The notes below the pieces were generated by a model. It saw nothing but the letters and a program-made list of their open reading frames with translations. It ran no database searches and was not told the origin of the DNA. From the NCBI GenBank assembly GCA_016928125.1, contig JAFGLK010000509.1, positions 1-7,079 on the forward strand: a stretch of 7,079 nucleotides of DNA, in the 5' to 3' direction. The position numbers and the translations under genes are program-made. Positions 1 through 6,179 of this stretch are shown piece by piece. The stretch's first letter is position 1. The number at the start of each line of letters is the position of its first letter. Origin of the DNA: Anaerolineae bacterium (GTDB lineage: Bacteria > Chloroflexota > Anaerolineae > UBA1429).

Positions 1-720
1 GCGGTCATCACCCTGCCGGTGCTCAAGACCCACTGCCAGGCTTATGTCACCTTGAGCCTCAAGAACCAGATGGGCCTGGCCGCGGGTGAGCAGAAGGTGG
101 CCTTTCACCGCCAGGGGCTCTATGACTGCCTCTGCGACATCAACGCCCTGGTGCGGCCGCGCTTCGCCCTGGTGGATGGCATCCTGGCCCAGGAGGGGCT
201 GGGGCCGGTGAACGGCTTGCCGGTGGAGATGAATCTGCTCGTCGCCGGGCGCGATCTGCTGGCGGTGGACGCCACCTGCTCCCGGATCATGGGCTTCGAT
301 CCGCGCGAGGTGCCCCTGCTGGTCAAGGCTGCGGCGCGTGGCCTGGGCACGCTGGACGCCGGGCGCATCGACGTGGTGGGCGAGCCGCTGGCGGCGGTGC
401 GCCGCCGCTTTATGCGCGCCGAGGAGGACCCGCGCGCGCCCCTGGAGGGCGTGAGGCTGATCACGAACGGGGCCTGCCTGGGCTGCCAGAACTCACTCTA
501 CGCCGCCTTCCTCCAAATGGAGCTGGACGGCACGCGGGCGCGCGCCGACGGCCTGACCTTCGCCGCCGGCCAGGTGACGCTGCCTGACGACGTCTCGCCC
601 GACGAGCTGATCGCCGTGGGGCGCTGCTGCCCCGCCTGGACCCACGAGCTGGCCGGGTTCGTGGCCGGCTGCCCGCCGCGCAGCCAGGACATCTTTCGCA
701 CGGTGCTGGCGCGAGAGTAG
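1..720 (+). CDS. DUF362-family protein, C-terminal part (5' end outside window)
   Basis: The reading frame is open from base 1 to the TAG at 718-720, giving 239 residues with no start in view. DUF362 hallmarks are visible: PVLKTH near residue 6, then TLSLKNQMG, a spaced His, ALVDGILAQEGLGPVNG, LLVAGRDLLAVDATCSRIMG and a closing VVGEPL near residue 125. After this core comes a Cys-bearing tail: CLGC (C159, C162), RCC (C209, C210) and AGCPP (C224). The order CxxC...CC...C suggests a metal or Fe-S site, which is inference. DUF362 proteins are often fused to or found beside ferredoxin-like domains, but their biochemical role is largely unassigned, so I give no function. No signal peptide or membrane segment is seen in this part. 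The gene ends before a hairpin-rich gap and is not obviously in an operon with the sulfotransferase, which has its own promoter. Codons are strongly G/C-ending. Confidence 0.88.
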   Translation, partial: AVITLPVLKTHCQAYVTLSLKNQMGLAAGEQKVAFHRQGLYDCLCDINALVRPRFALVDGILAQEGLGPVNGLPVEMNLLVAGRDLLAVDATCSRIMGFDPREVPLLVKAAARGLGTLDAGRIDVVGEPLAAVRRRFMRAEEDPRAPLEGVRLITNGACLGCQNSLYAAFLQMELDGTRARADGLTFAAGQVTLPDDVSPDELIAVGRCCPAWTHELAGFVAGCPPRSQDIFRTVLARE

Positions 721-727
721 CGCGACC

Positions 728-750
728 CGGATGGCCATGCTCTGGCATCC
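728..750 (+). terminator. Weak bulged hairpin after the DUF362 gene
   Basis: Starting 8 bases after the stop codon, GGATG-G-CCA can pair with TGGCATCC around a TGCTC loop. This gives 8 base pairs with one bulged G. There is no T-tract, so a termination role is only plausible. The position directly behind the gene is the main argument for it. Confidence 0.3.
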
Positions 751-839
751 CCGGCGAGCAGACTGGCCGCGAGTCCGCTCGCGCCGCGGCGCCGCTGCGA
801 GCACGCACCCCGCCCGCGCCCAGAACCCGAAGCGCACGA

Positions 840-873
840 CAAAGGGGGCTCCCCGCCGAAGGAGCCCCCTTTG
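840..873 (+). terminator. Perfect 13-bp stem-loop terminator or attenuator
   Basis: CAAAGGGGGCTCC (840-852) pairs without mismatch with GGAGCCCCCTTTG (861-873) around the 8-base loop CCGCCGAA. The A-tract at the foot of one arm and T-tract at the foot of the other make it usable in either direction, although the T-run is only three bases. It lies 120 bp past the DUF362 stop, and a strong ribosome binding site starts 7 bases after it. It may therefore be either the terminator of the upstream unit or an attenuator for the mini-ORF that follows. Confidence 0.75.
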
Positions 874-891
874 CCCATGAGGAGGAAACAG

Positions 892-930
892 ATGTCGACG
901 ATGATCACTCGCCGTCGTTGCCTGCCATAA
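892..930 (+). pseudogene. 12-codon mini-ORF, probable stub of a Tat-exported protein gene (or leader peptide)
   Basis: A textbook Shine-Dalgarno AGGAGG (880-885) sits 6 bases before ATG at 892. The frame reads MSTMITRRRCLP and stops at TAA 928-930. The run TRRRCL resembles the twin-arginine signal core (S/T-R-R-x-F-L), which usually lies close to the N-terminus of exported redox or binding proteins. No hydrophobic h-region follows, because the frame ends at once. I infer the beginning of a lost Tat substrate gene, cut off by deletion. The alternative is a short leader peptide coupled to the hairpin just upstream; no run of a single regulatory amino acid supports classic attenuation, apart from three Arg in a row. 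Nothing else coding follows before the sulfotransferase promoter. Confidence 0.35.
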
Positions 931-975
931 CACCATGCGCGCCCCAAAGTTGCGCCTGAGAGGGTGATCGTGCGC

Positions 976-1003
976 TGGACAGCCCGGCTGAGGGGCCTAT
1001 AAT
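976..1003 (+). promoter_or_regulatory. Sigma-70-type promoter of the sulfotransferase gene
   Basis: TGGACA (976-981) matches the -35 consensus in 5 of 6 bases. After a 16-base spacer, TATAAT (998-1003) is a perfect -10. Transcription would begin near 1010, leaving a leader of about 30 bases that contains the GGAGAGG ribosome binding site. This isolated A/T-rich hexamer stands out in a very GC-rich region. I see no inverted-repeat operator over it. Confidence 0.72.
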
Positions 1004-1039
1004 CAGCCTGGCCCTGGGGGGCACGAGAGAGGAGAGGGC

Positions 1040-2218
1040 ATGCATCCAACCAGACGTCGTCCGCGCCGTCACCCCTTCGTACGCTTCTTGCTGCGCCTGG
1101 CCGAGCGGGCCTCGATCAAGCGCGAGGCCATGCGCTTTGCCACCTTTGCGAGCTGCGGCCTGCCGCCCTCGGGCTGGTGGCGCGTGCTCAAGGCCAACCG
1201 CTTTGCTGTGGACCTGCGCTACTGGCCGGTGATGGCCTTCGCGCTGCTGATTAGCCCGCTGAACGCGCTCAACAAGTGGCGCGAGAACCGGCTCTACGGC
1301 GCCGCCATCGCCCAGACCGAGGTCCAGGCGCCGATTTTCATCCTGGGCCATTGGCGTAGCGGCACCACCCTGCTGCACGAGCTGCTGGCCCTGGACGAGC
1401 GCTTTGCTTATCCGACCTTCTTTCAGGTGCTGCGCCCCTACACCTTTATCGGCGAGGAGGCCCTGGCCCTGCGCCATCTGCAGGACTTTTGCCCCGAGAC
1501 CCGCCCGATGGACAATGTGTCGTATGGCCTCAACGCGCCCGCCGAGGACGAGTGGACCCTGACCCAGCTCACCCTGATGTCGCCCCAGGTGGGCTGGTTC
1601 TTTCCGCGCAACGCCGAGCACTATGACCGCTATCTGACCTTCGAGGGCGTGCCGGAGAAGGAGATCGCCCGCTGGAAGCGGGGCATGCTGGACTCCCTCA
1701 GGAAGCTGAGCTATCACCACGGCAAGCGCATGGTGCTGAAATCGCCGGCCCACACCGGCCGCATCCCTCAACTGCTGGAGCTCTTTCCCGAGGCGCGCTT
1801 TGTGCACATCCACCGCAACCCATACCACGTCTATCGCTCCACCGAGGGGCTCTACCGGCGGGGCATCTCGCTGCTCAACCTGCAGGAGATCGATCAGGAA
1901 ACGGTGGTGCAGGGCATCCTGCGGCGCTACCGCATGATGTACGAGGCCTTTTTCGCGACGCGTGATCGCATCCCGCCCGGCCAGTATTGCGAGGTGCGCT
2001 TTGAGGATCTCGAGCAGGACAAATACGGCGAGACGCGGCGCATCTACGAGACGCTGGGGCTGGGCGGGTTCGAGGCGATGGAGCCCGACTTGCGCGCCTA
2101 CTGCGAGGCGGTCTCAGACTACCAGAAGAACGTCTATGACCCGCTGCCCGATGAGATCCGCCAGCGCGTGGCCGAGGAGTGGGGCCGCTGCTTTGACGAA
2201 TGGGGCTACCCGCGCTGA
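1040..2218 (+). CDS. PAPS-dependent sulfotransferase family protein
   Basis: This 392-residue protein should transfer a sulfuryl group from PAPS to a hydroxyl or amine acceptor. The 5'-phosphosulfate loop is FILGHWRSGTTLL (residues 100-112), with R106 taking the place of the loop Lys of eukaryotic enzymes, as is normal in the bacterial Sulfotransfer_3-type group. KSPAH (234-238) is the usual conserved block before the second half. The 3'-phosphate motif HRNPYHVYRS (258-267) carries R259 and S267 with the standard eight-residue spacing. The N-terminus is very basic, and residues 63-77 (PVMAFALLISPLNAL) are hydrophobic, so membrane association is possible. ATG 1040 is chosen because GGAGAGG lies just before it and a near-consensus promoter lies 37 bp upstream. 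The gene is a single transcription unit, convergent to the dehydrogenase cassette. The acceptor cannot be predicted; lipid, glycan and small-molecule acceptors are all possible. Confidence 0.88.
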   Translation: MHPTRRRPRRHPFVRFLLRLAERASIKREAMRFATFASCGLPPSGWWRVLKANRFAVDLRYWPVMAFALLISPLNALNKWRENRLYGAAIAQTEVQAPIFILGHWRSGTTLLHELLALDERFAYPTFFQVLRPYTFIGEEALALRHLQDFCPETRPMDNVSYGLNAPAEDEWTLTQLTLMSPQVGWFFPRNAEHYDRYLTFEGVPEKEIARWKRGMLDSLRKLSYHHGKRMVLKSPAHTGRIPQLLELFPEARFVHIHRNPYHVYRSTEGLYRRGISLLNLQEIDQETVVQGILRRYRMMYEAFFATRDRIPPGQYCEVRFEDLEQDKYGETRRIYETLGLGGFEAMEPDLRAYCEAVSDYQKNVYDPLPDEIRQRVAEEWGRCFDEWGYPR

Positions 2219-2225
2219 GCGCCGT

Positions 2226-2538
2226 CATGGGGGCGCCGTAGGGGCGCAGGGCCTGCGCCCGCAAATGGGCCTGGGAGCGCCGAGCTCCAGCTCGGCCAAG
2301 GCCCGGAGACACGGAGACGGGGCGACAGGGAGACGCTGAGACGCGGGGCAGCGAGGGCATGGCGGCGCCGTAGGGGCGCAGGGCCTGCGCCCGCAAATGG
2401 GCCGGGGAGCGCCGAGCTCCAGCTCGGCCAAGGCCCGGAGACACGGAGACGGGGCGAGAGGGAGACGCTGAGACGCGGGGCAGCGAGGGCATGGCGGCGC
2501 CGTAGGGGCGCAGGGCCTGCGCCCGCGGATGGGCCGGG
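2226..2538. repeat. 132-bp tandem direct repeat, about 2.3 copies, hairpin-rich
   Basis: Copy 1 is 2232-2363, copy 2 is 2364-2495, and a partial third copy runs from 2496 to about 2538. Copies 1 and 2 differ at only two positions that I can find (T/G near 2272, C/G near 2327), so about 130 of 132 match. Similarity to the repeat edge begins about six bases before copy 1, near 2226. Each full copy holds three parts: a 7-bp hairpin GGGCGCA-GGGCC-TGCGCCC (2242-2260 in copy 1), an 8-bp inverted repeat GCCGAGCT-CC-AGCTCGGC (2279-2296), and a purine-rich stretch with GAGAC repeated about every 8 bases. The third copy keeps only the first hairpin and then diverges. The block begins 8 bases after the sulfotransferase stop, so its hairpins may also end that transcript. 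Confidence 0.93.
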
Positions 2539-2550
2539 CTGGTGCCCGGC
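2533..2550. terminator. 7-bp hairpin at the end of the repeat block
   Basis: GCCGGGC (2533-2539) pairs perfectly with GCCCGGC (2544-2550) around TGGT. It marks the place where the third repeat copy breaks off. There is no T-tract, so termination is a guess; the structure itself is plain in the sequence. Confidence 0.4.
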
Positions 2551-2575
2551 GGTCCCAGGGCGGCGGCGAGGCGGA

Positions 2576-2594
2576 GGGCGCACGCCGTGCGCCC
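2576..2594. terminator. 8-bp hairpin between repeat block and transposase relic
   Basis: GGGCGCAC (2576-2583) pairs perfectly with GTGCGCCC (2587-2594) around a three-base GCC loop. It resembles the first hairpin of the 132-bp repeat in its GGGCGCA core and may be a diverged relative. The 74 bases between it and the transposase stop hold nothing I can name. Confidence 0.4.
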
Positions 2595-2668
2595 CTGAAC
2601 TTTGGCTGTTTCGTAGGGAGAGCCAGGTAGAGCGGCCCCCAGGGCTTGTGGCTGGTATGGGCCAGGCC

Positions 2669-3410
2669 CTAGATGCGGCCCGCATCAGCCACTGCATTGC
2701 GTAGGCCCGTCTGCCAGGTCTCGATTTCGAGCCACTTGCTCAGCATTGGGGTCCAAAGCGGTCGAAATTCGCTCGCCTGCCACAGGTCTGATCTGAAGGC
2801 CTGCCACAGCGAGATGAACGACCAGCGATGCGCCCGAGGATACCAGGCTCCCGCCCGGGTTGGCCCCCGCAGCAAGCCCCAGGTACGGTAAGCAGCCAAG
2901 ACGCACAGCGCATAGACCCAGACACCCCACTCACGGCGCTGTGTGCTGAGGAGGGTCCCCAGCACTGCTTCTCGCCCACGCCCAGTGCACTTTTCATCTC
3001 TCGGTGGGCCACCTCGCATTCCCAGCGCTGCCAACTCCACACCAAGAGGGTCTCCACGGGCCATGGCAGCCGCCAGCGCCCCCGGTCCTCAATCGCCGAG
3101 TGTCAACGCTCACCGCAGAATCCCCAAAATCGCTCAGACAGAACTCCCCAGTCGAGGCAAGGAGCCGCCCGTCCCGCCTGGCGTGCCGACGTGCTGGCGC
3201 AGGACTCCCCTGCGTCTGAGATACGGTCCCCACCAGCCCACGTAGCTTGTGCCAGGATGCCTCCAGTCCTCGGGGATCGCGTTCGCGCCGGGCGTCGAAT
3301 CAAGGCCATGCCGAGGCCCCGCCCTGCAGGAAGTGAGACGCCTCGCGCAGATGAGAGACACACCACTACTGACACGCCAGCACATGATGACGTGGTGGCC
3401 GCGGCCATCG
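2669..3410 (-). pseudogene. Degenerate DDE transposase (IS4-like), frameshifted
   Basis: The C-terminal third is recognisable in two frames. One frame, about 3102 down to 2930, reads GRWRLPWPVETLLVWSWQRW and continues ECEVAHREMKSALG and VGEKQCW. This is the WExExxHREMKS...QCW block around the last catalytic Glu of IS4-like transposases. The next frame continues with GVWVYALCVLAAYRTWGLL, then RAHRWSFISLW, SEFRPLW and LRNAVADAGRI, ending at TAG 2669-2671. The switch between frames falls near 2925-2940, so at least one base was gained or lost. Upstream of 3102 the first frame meets a stop at 3103-3105; remnants to about 3410 are scrambled over three frames and I cannot align them securely. The first two catalytic Asp were not found. 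The gene is dead, and no terminal inverted repeats were identified. Confidence 0.78.
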
Positions 3411-3615
3411 CCGGCTTTGGCTACGAGATGGCGATCAATGCGCTGGGCGTGGCCGGCCTGGGCTCGCGCTGCGGGACCGCGTTCCCCGTTGAGGGCCTGA
3501 GAGGCGCGATAGGTCGCCTCCCCGCTGCTGCATCGTGCGCGAGGGAAGGCTCGTCAGAGCCACCTGGGGATCGAGCCAAGGTGGAACCGCACGCTGTTCG
3601 CAACCGTGTGCGGCG

Positions 3616-3670
3616 CTCCCACCCTTGCGTGAGCCCAGGGCGCCAAGTCACGCACTCCCACCCTTCCGTG
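3616..3670. repeat. Pair of 16-bp direct repeats 39 bp apart
   Basis: CTCCCACCCTTGCGTG (3616-3631) recurs as CTCCCACCCTTCCGTG (3655-3670), 15 of 16 bases matching. The 39-bp period is a multiple of three, so on the minus strand it could be a 13-residue repeat in a lost gene (EGWE / QGWE). It could equally be a slippage duplication. Confidence 0.55.
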
Positions 3671-3770
3671 TTGCGACCCATGGGCTCTCGGCCCAGCTGC
3701 ACGAGGAGAGATCATCGGTGCGGCGCACAGACAGCACGGCCCAGCCCCCACTCGACTTGGGTCTTGTTCC

Positions 3771-3784
3771 GGGCCAATTGGCCC
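3771..3784. other. Perfect 14-bp palindrome just past the reductase stop
   Basis: GGGCCAATTGGCCC is fully self-complementary and lies 9 bases beyond the reductase stop codon (3794-3796). Without a loop it is a poor terminator, but a dimeric regulator could bind such a site. There is no promoter beside it that would give an operator something to control, so no role is assigned. Confidence 0.35.
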
Positions 3785-3793
3785 CAGGCGACG

Positions 3794-4690
3794 CTAGACG
3801 CCTTTGCCGCCTTCATCGATGCCGTGTAGTCGTTCCATGGGGAGAATGGTGGCAGTCACGTTGTTCTCAGCGAACCCGGCGATCTTGGCCTGCTCGTAGA
3901 TCTGGCGCGCCAGGGCAGGCAGCATCAGCGCCGCATGGATATCCTTGCCCATCTGCAGAGCCAGGTCAAGGTCCTTGCAGAGCATACTGACCGTGAAGCC
4001 TCCCACAAAGTCCCTGCCGATCACATGATCCGGCACGGCGTAGTTCATGCTCGAGCTGCCCCCGGCCGAGGTGCTCAGCACCTTATAGAGGAGATTCAGG
4101 TCAATCCCCGCAACCTTAGCGAGCACAAAGGCCTCAAAAACCGCAGCCATATTCACGCCCACCAGGATCTGGTTGATGAGCTTGAAGGTGCTCCCAGCCC
4201 CCCACGGACCCGCATGCACGATATTCTTGCCGACCGCCTGAAAGACCGGCTGAGCACGCTGAAATGACGTCTGCGGCCCTCCCACGATCACAGTCAAAGT
4301 GCCCCCTTGGGCCCCGGCCACACCACCGCTGACAGGGGCGTCCAGACACTCGATGCCCTTCTCCTGGCAAAGAGTGGCCATTTGTTTGCTCGTGGTGGGA
4401 TCGACGGTGCTGAAATCGATGAAGAGCGTGCCGGGCGACATGCCCGCCAGAGCACCGTCGTCGCCCAGGGTCACAGCGCGCAGCGCATCCGGGACCGATA
4501 CACAGGTGCAGACGATTTCGTTCCCCTGCGCCGCTTCTCTCGGCGAGGCGGCCGGTCTGGCACCCGCCGTCAGCAACGATTCCATCTTAGCGCGCGTCCG
4601 ATTGTACACGGTCAATTCGTAGCCAGCCTTAAGGATATTGTGGGCCATGGGATTGCCCATGTTCCCCAAACCGATGAACCCAATGCGCAT
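3794..4690 (-). CDS. 3-hydroxyisobutyrate / tartronate semialdehyde reductase-family dehydrogenase
   Basis: This 298-residue, full-length beta-hydroxyacid dehydrogenase interconverts a 3-hydroxy acid and its semialdehyde with NAD(P). The N-terminal Rossmann signature IGFIGLGNMGNPMAHN begins at residue 3, with GLGNMG at 7-12. DAPVSGG (117-123) is the substrate-carboxylate loop. GAGSTFKLINQ (164-174) holds the catalytic Lys K170 and its partner N173. KDLDLAL (239-245) is the conserved C-terminal contact. The start is ATG at 4690, preceded by AGGAGGG with a 7-base spacer; an in-frame start at 4723 would add 11 residues before the fold and has no such site. It lies 37 bp after the dehydrogenase at 4728-5834, so the two are very probably one transcript. 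The SGG loop argues against the sulfolactaldehyde-reductase branch. Its exact substrate (hydroxyisobutyrate, tartronate semialdehyde, succinic semialdehyde) is open. Confidence 0.9.
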   Translation of the reverse strand: MRIGFIGLGNMGNPMAHNILKAGYELTVYNRTRAKMESLLTAGARPAASPREAAQGNEIVCTCVSVPDALRAVTLGDDGALAGMSPGTLFIDFSTVDPTTSKQMATLCQEKGIECLDAPVSGGVAGAQGGTLTVIVGGPQTSFQRAQPVFQAVGKNIVHAGPWGAGSTFKLINQILVGVNMAAVFEAFVLAKVAGIDLNLLYKVLSTSAGGSSSMNYAVPDHVIGRDFVGGFTVSMLCKDLDLALQMGKDIHAALMLPALARQIYEQAKIAGFAENNVTATILPMERLHGIDEGGKGV

Positions 4691-4727
4691 GGCGATTCCC
4701 TCCTCTATCCGCCTCTCCGGCACCGAC

Positions 4728-5834
4728 TCAAGGTATGATGGCGACCTTGATCGCCCTCTGCTGTTCCGTGGCGATCAGGGCCTCGTTGATCTGCTCCAAC
4801 GGATAGCGCAGACTCACGAGTTTCCCCAGATCTTCTGGGGAGAGCTTACGCAGCAAGCTCAGACCTCGCAGGAAATGCGCGTTGTCTGCTGACCATGCGC
4901 CCGTGATGGTGATTTGCTTGCGGTTGATGAGATGAGGGTTGAGAGGCACCGTACCTGCATCGCCATAGTGGCCGGCGATCACATAGCGCCCGTTGATGCG
5001 TACCATCTCGAGCCCCTCGGCTACCGCAGGCGGCACCCCCGTACACTCTAGTACCACATCGGCGCCGTGCCCGTCCGTGAGCTCCAGCACCCTGGCGATA
5101 CGCGCTGGCGCGGGCATCTGCTCGATGTCGATCACCTCATCGGCACCGAGTTCCTGCAGGAGGCCAAGCCGGCCCGACGGACCACCGATGACGATCACCT
5201 GCTTGGCCCCCGCATCCCGTGCCAGCAGCATGCCCATCACGCCCACCGCGCCGGAGCCCTGCACCACTACGGAGTCGCCATACTCTAGCCCGCCGATGCG
5301 GTCCAGCGCATGGACCATGACGCGAAGCGCGTCGCCCAGCACCACGGCCTCAGGCAGGATATCCGGCGGGACGACCACGACGTGGCTGTCGGGCAGGATC
5401 CACACGTACTCGGCAAAGCCCCCCACGAGATAGGGATGGCTGTCCGCCGGCAGCCATCCTCCATAGCCAATGCGCCGCTCACATTTGGACTGGTCGCCCA
5501 GAATGGTGCAGCTATAGCATTGCATGCACGACCTGGGAAGCCAAGTGATCAGGTCGCCGACCTGAATCACCTTACCGGTGATATCGTACAGTGGCGCTCC
5601 GCCACCGATCGCCTCGACGCGTGCTGCGTTCTCGTGTCCCAGGATGGCCGGCACGCGGATCTTGACCTTGCCGTGCAAGATATGCACGTCGGTACCGCAG
5701 ACCCCGGCCATGACGATCCGCCCCAAGATGGCGCCCGGCTCCAGCGGCGGGATCGGCACCTCCTCAATGACAAATGGACGGGCTGCCGGCGGCCGGATCT
5801 CGCGCAACATGGCAACTCGCGACATATCTGGCAT
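4728..5834 (-). CDS. Zinc-dependent medium-chain alcohol/polyol dehydrogenase
   Basis: This 368-residue MDR-superfamily enzyme should oxidise an alcohol to an aldehyde or ketone with NAD(P). The catalytic zinc region shows GVCGTD (C46, with D49) and GHEN (H67, E68). The structural zinc loop is C103-x2-C106-x2-C109-x8-C118, one residue longer than the common x7 form. The nucleotide fold carries QGSGAVGVMG (192-201). Where many relatives have CALRT, supplying the third catalytic-zinc ligand, this protein reads LGDALRV with D168. Zinc may be held by Asp, or the site may be altered. The start is ATG 5834, because GGGGGTG lies 6 bases before it; an upstream in-frame start near 5954 adds 40 residues unlike any MDR N-terminus. 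It is followed closely by the reductase gene. The substrate is unknown; sugar alcohol or secondary alcohol oxidation is likeliest. Confidence 0.9.
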   Translation of the reverse strand: MPDMSRVAMLREIRPPAARPFVIEEVPIPPLEPGAILGRIVMAGVCGTDVHILHGKVKIRVPAILGHENAARVEAIGGGAPLYDITGKVIQVGDLITWLPRSCMQCYSCTILGDQSKCERRIGYGGWLPADSHPYLVGGFAEYVWILPDSHVVVVPPDILPEAVVLGDALRVMVHALDRIGGLEYGDSVVVQGSGAVGVMGMLLARDAGAKQVIVIGGPSGRLGLLQELGADEVIDIEQMPAPARIARVLELTDGHGADVVLECTGVPPAVAEGLEMVRINGRYVIAGHYGDAGTVPLNPHLINRKQITITGAWSADNAHFLRGLSLLRKLSPEDLGKLVSLRYPLEQINEALIATEQQRAIKVAIIP

Positions 5835-6179
5835 GAGACGCACCCCCTTTCTGCGAACGATGGCCTGCTCAGGCCGTTCGATGTGGCCAACGCCGTCCCA
5901 ATCGGTCAGGTCCACATCGGCTGGCGCTTCGACAAATGCCTGACGGAAGAGCAAGGCACAACAACTTGGCCCGAGATGACGCCAAGGTTCGGTCGGACCA
6001 AGAGAGCGGACACCAGGCCTGCAGACATGAGCATGTCGAAGGGCCTATGTCGCTCTGCGTCGAGCCCCTCGCCGTCTCTCTTGCTGCGCACCGGCGGCTC
6101 GATGAGCGCGATCGGCACCTCACGTAGCCGCAGGAGATGCGCGGCGGGAACTGCCCGAGTCAGTCCCCTGGCCGCCCGC
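5835..6179 (-). other. 345-bp gap in the dehydrogenase cassette, possibly holding gene debris
   Basis: No intact gene is seen. On the minus strand a stretch around 6165-6010 is open and reads HLLRLREVPIALIEPPVRS, followed shortly by PFDMLMSAGLV. It loosely resembles the C-terminal end of dihydrodipicolinate-synthase-family aldolases (Gly/Ile-Pro...PP...AGL), but it lacks a start, continues past the expected end and is about seven residues longer. A second stretch, 5954-5835, is open in the frame of the downstream alcohol dehydrogenase and reads FRQAFVEAPADVDLTDWDG; I do not recognise it. No good -10/-35 pair was found for the downstream gene, so its promoter may be farther upstream. Confidence 0.35.

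Larger units (their letters stand above)
3411..3793. other. Intergenic remnant region without a convincing gene
   Basis: Between the transposase relic and the 3' end of the reductase gene I see no intact gene. One short plus-strand stretch, about 3392-3480, reads VVAAAIAGFGYEMAINALG with mostly G/C third bases, and looks like a fragment of a real but unrecognised coding sequence. A 16-base direct repeat (CTCCCACCCTTNCGTG) occurs at 3616-3631 and 3655-3670, with starts 39 bp apart. A perfect 14-bp palindrome lies at 3771-3784. Parts of the lost transposase N-terminus may also lie here in unrecognisable form. Confidence 0.5.

Noticed and set aside
905..1828. A 307-codon minus-strand open frame
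   Set aside because: It mirrors the sulfotransferase gene, which has motifs, a promoter and a ribosome binding site on the other strand.
2226..2538. CRISPR-like array
   Set aside because: The repeat unit is 132 bp with no unique spacers between copies, and no cas gene is present.
942..2606. AACTTTGG near 2599 and its inverted form CCAAAGTT near 944 as insertion sequence ends
   Set aside because: Only eight bases match, flanking bases differ, and the geometry would enclose the sulfotransferase and not the transposase relic. Chance is sufficient.
2225..2697. Long open minus-strand frames through the repeat block
   Set aside because: They stay open only because the 132-bp period is a multiple of three and the DNA is GC-rich. 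The translation simply repeats itself and matches no protein character.
2828..3829. A 333-codon plus-strand open frame
   Set aside because: It runs antisense to the recognisable transposase and across unrelated debris, overlaps the reductase 3' end and shows no domain.
3794..4690. Sulfolactaldehyde reductase, suggested by the nearby sulfotransferase
   Set aside because: The substrate loop reads VSGG with the standard carboxylate-type pattern instead of the sulfonate-type loop, and no other sulfosugar pathway gene is visible.
5835..5954. A 40-residue N-terminal extension of the alcohol dehydrogenase
   Set aside because: The extension is unlike MDR N-termini, while ATG 5834 has a well-spaced GGGGGTG site and gives the normal family length.
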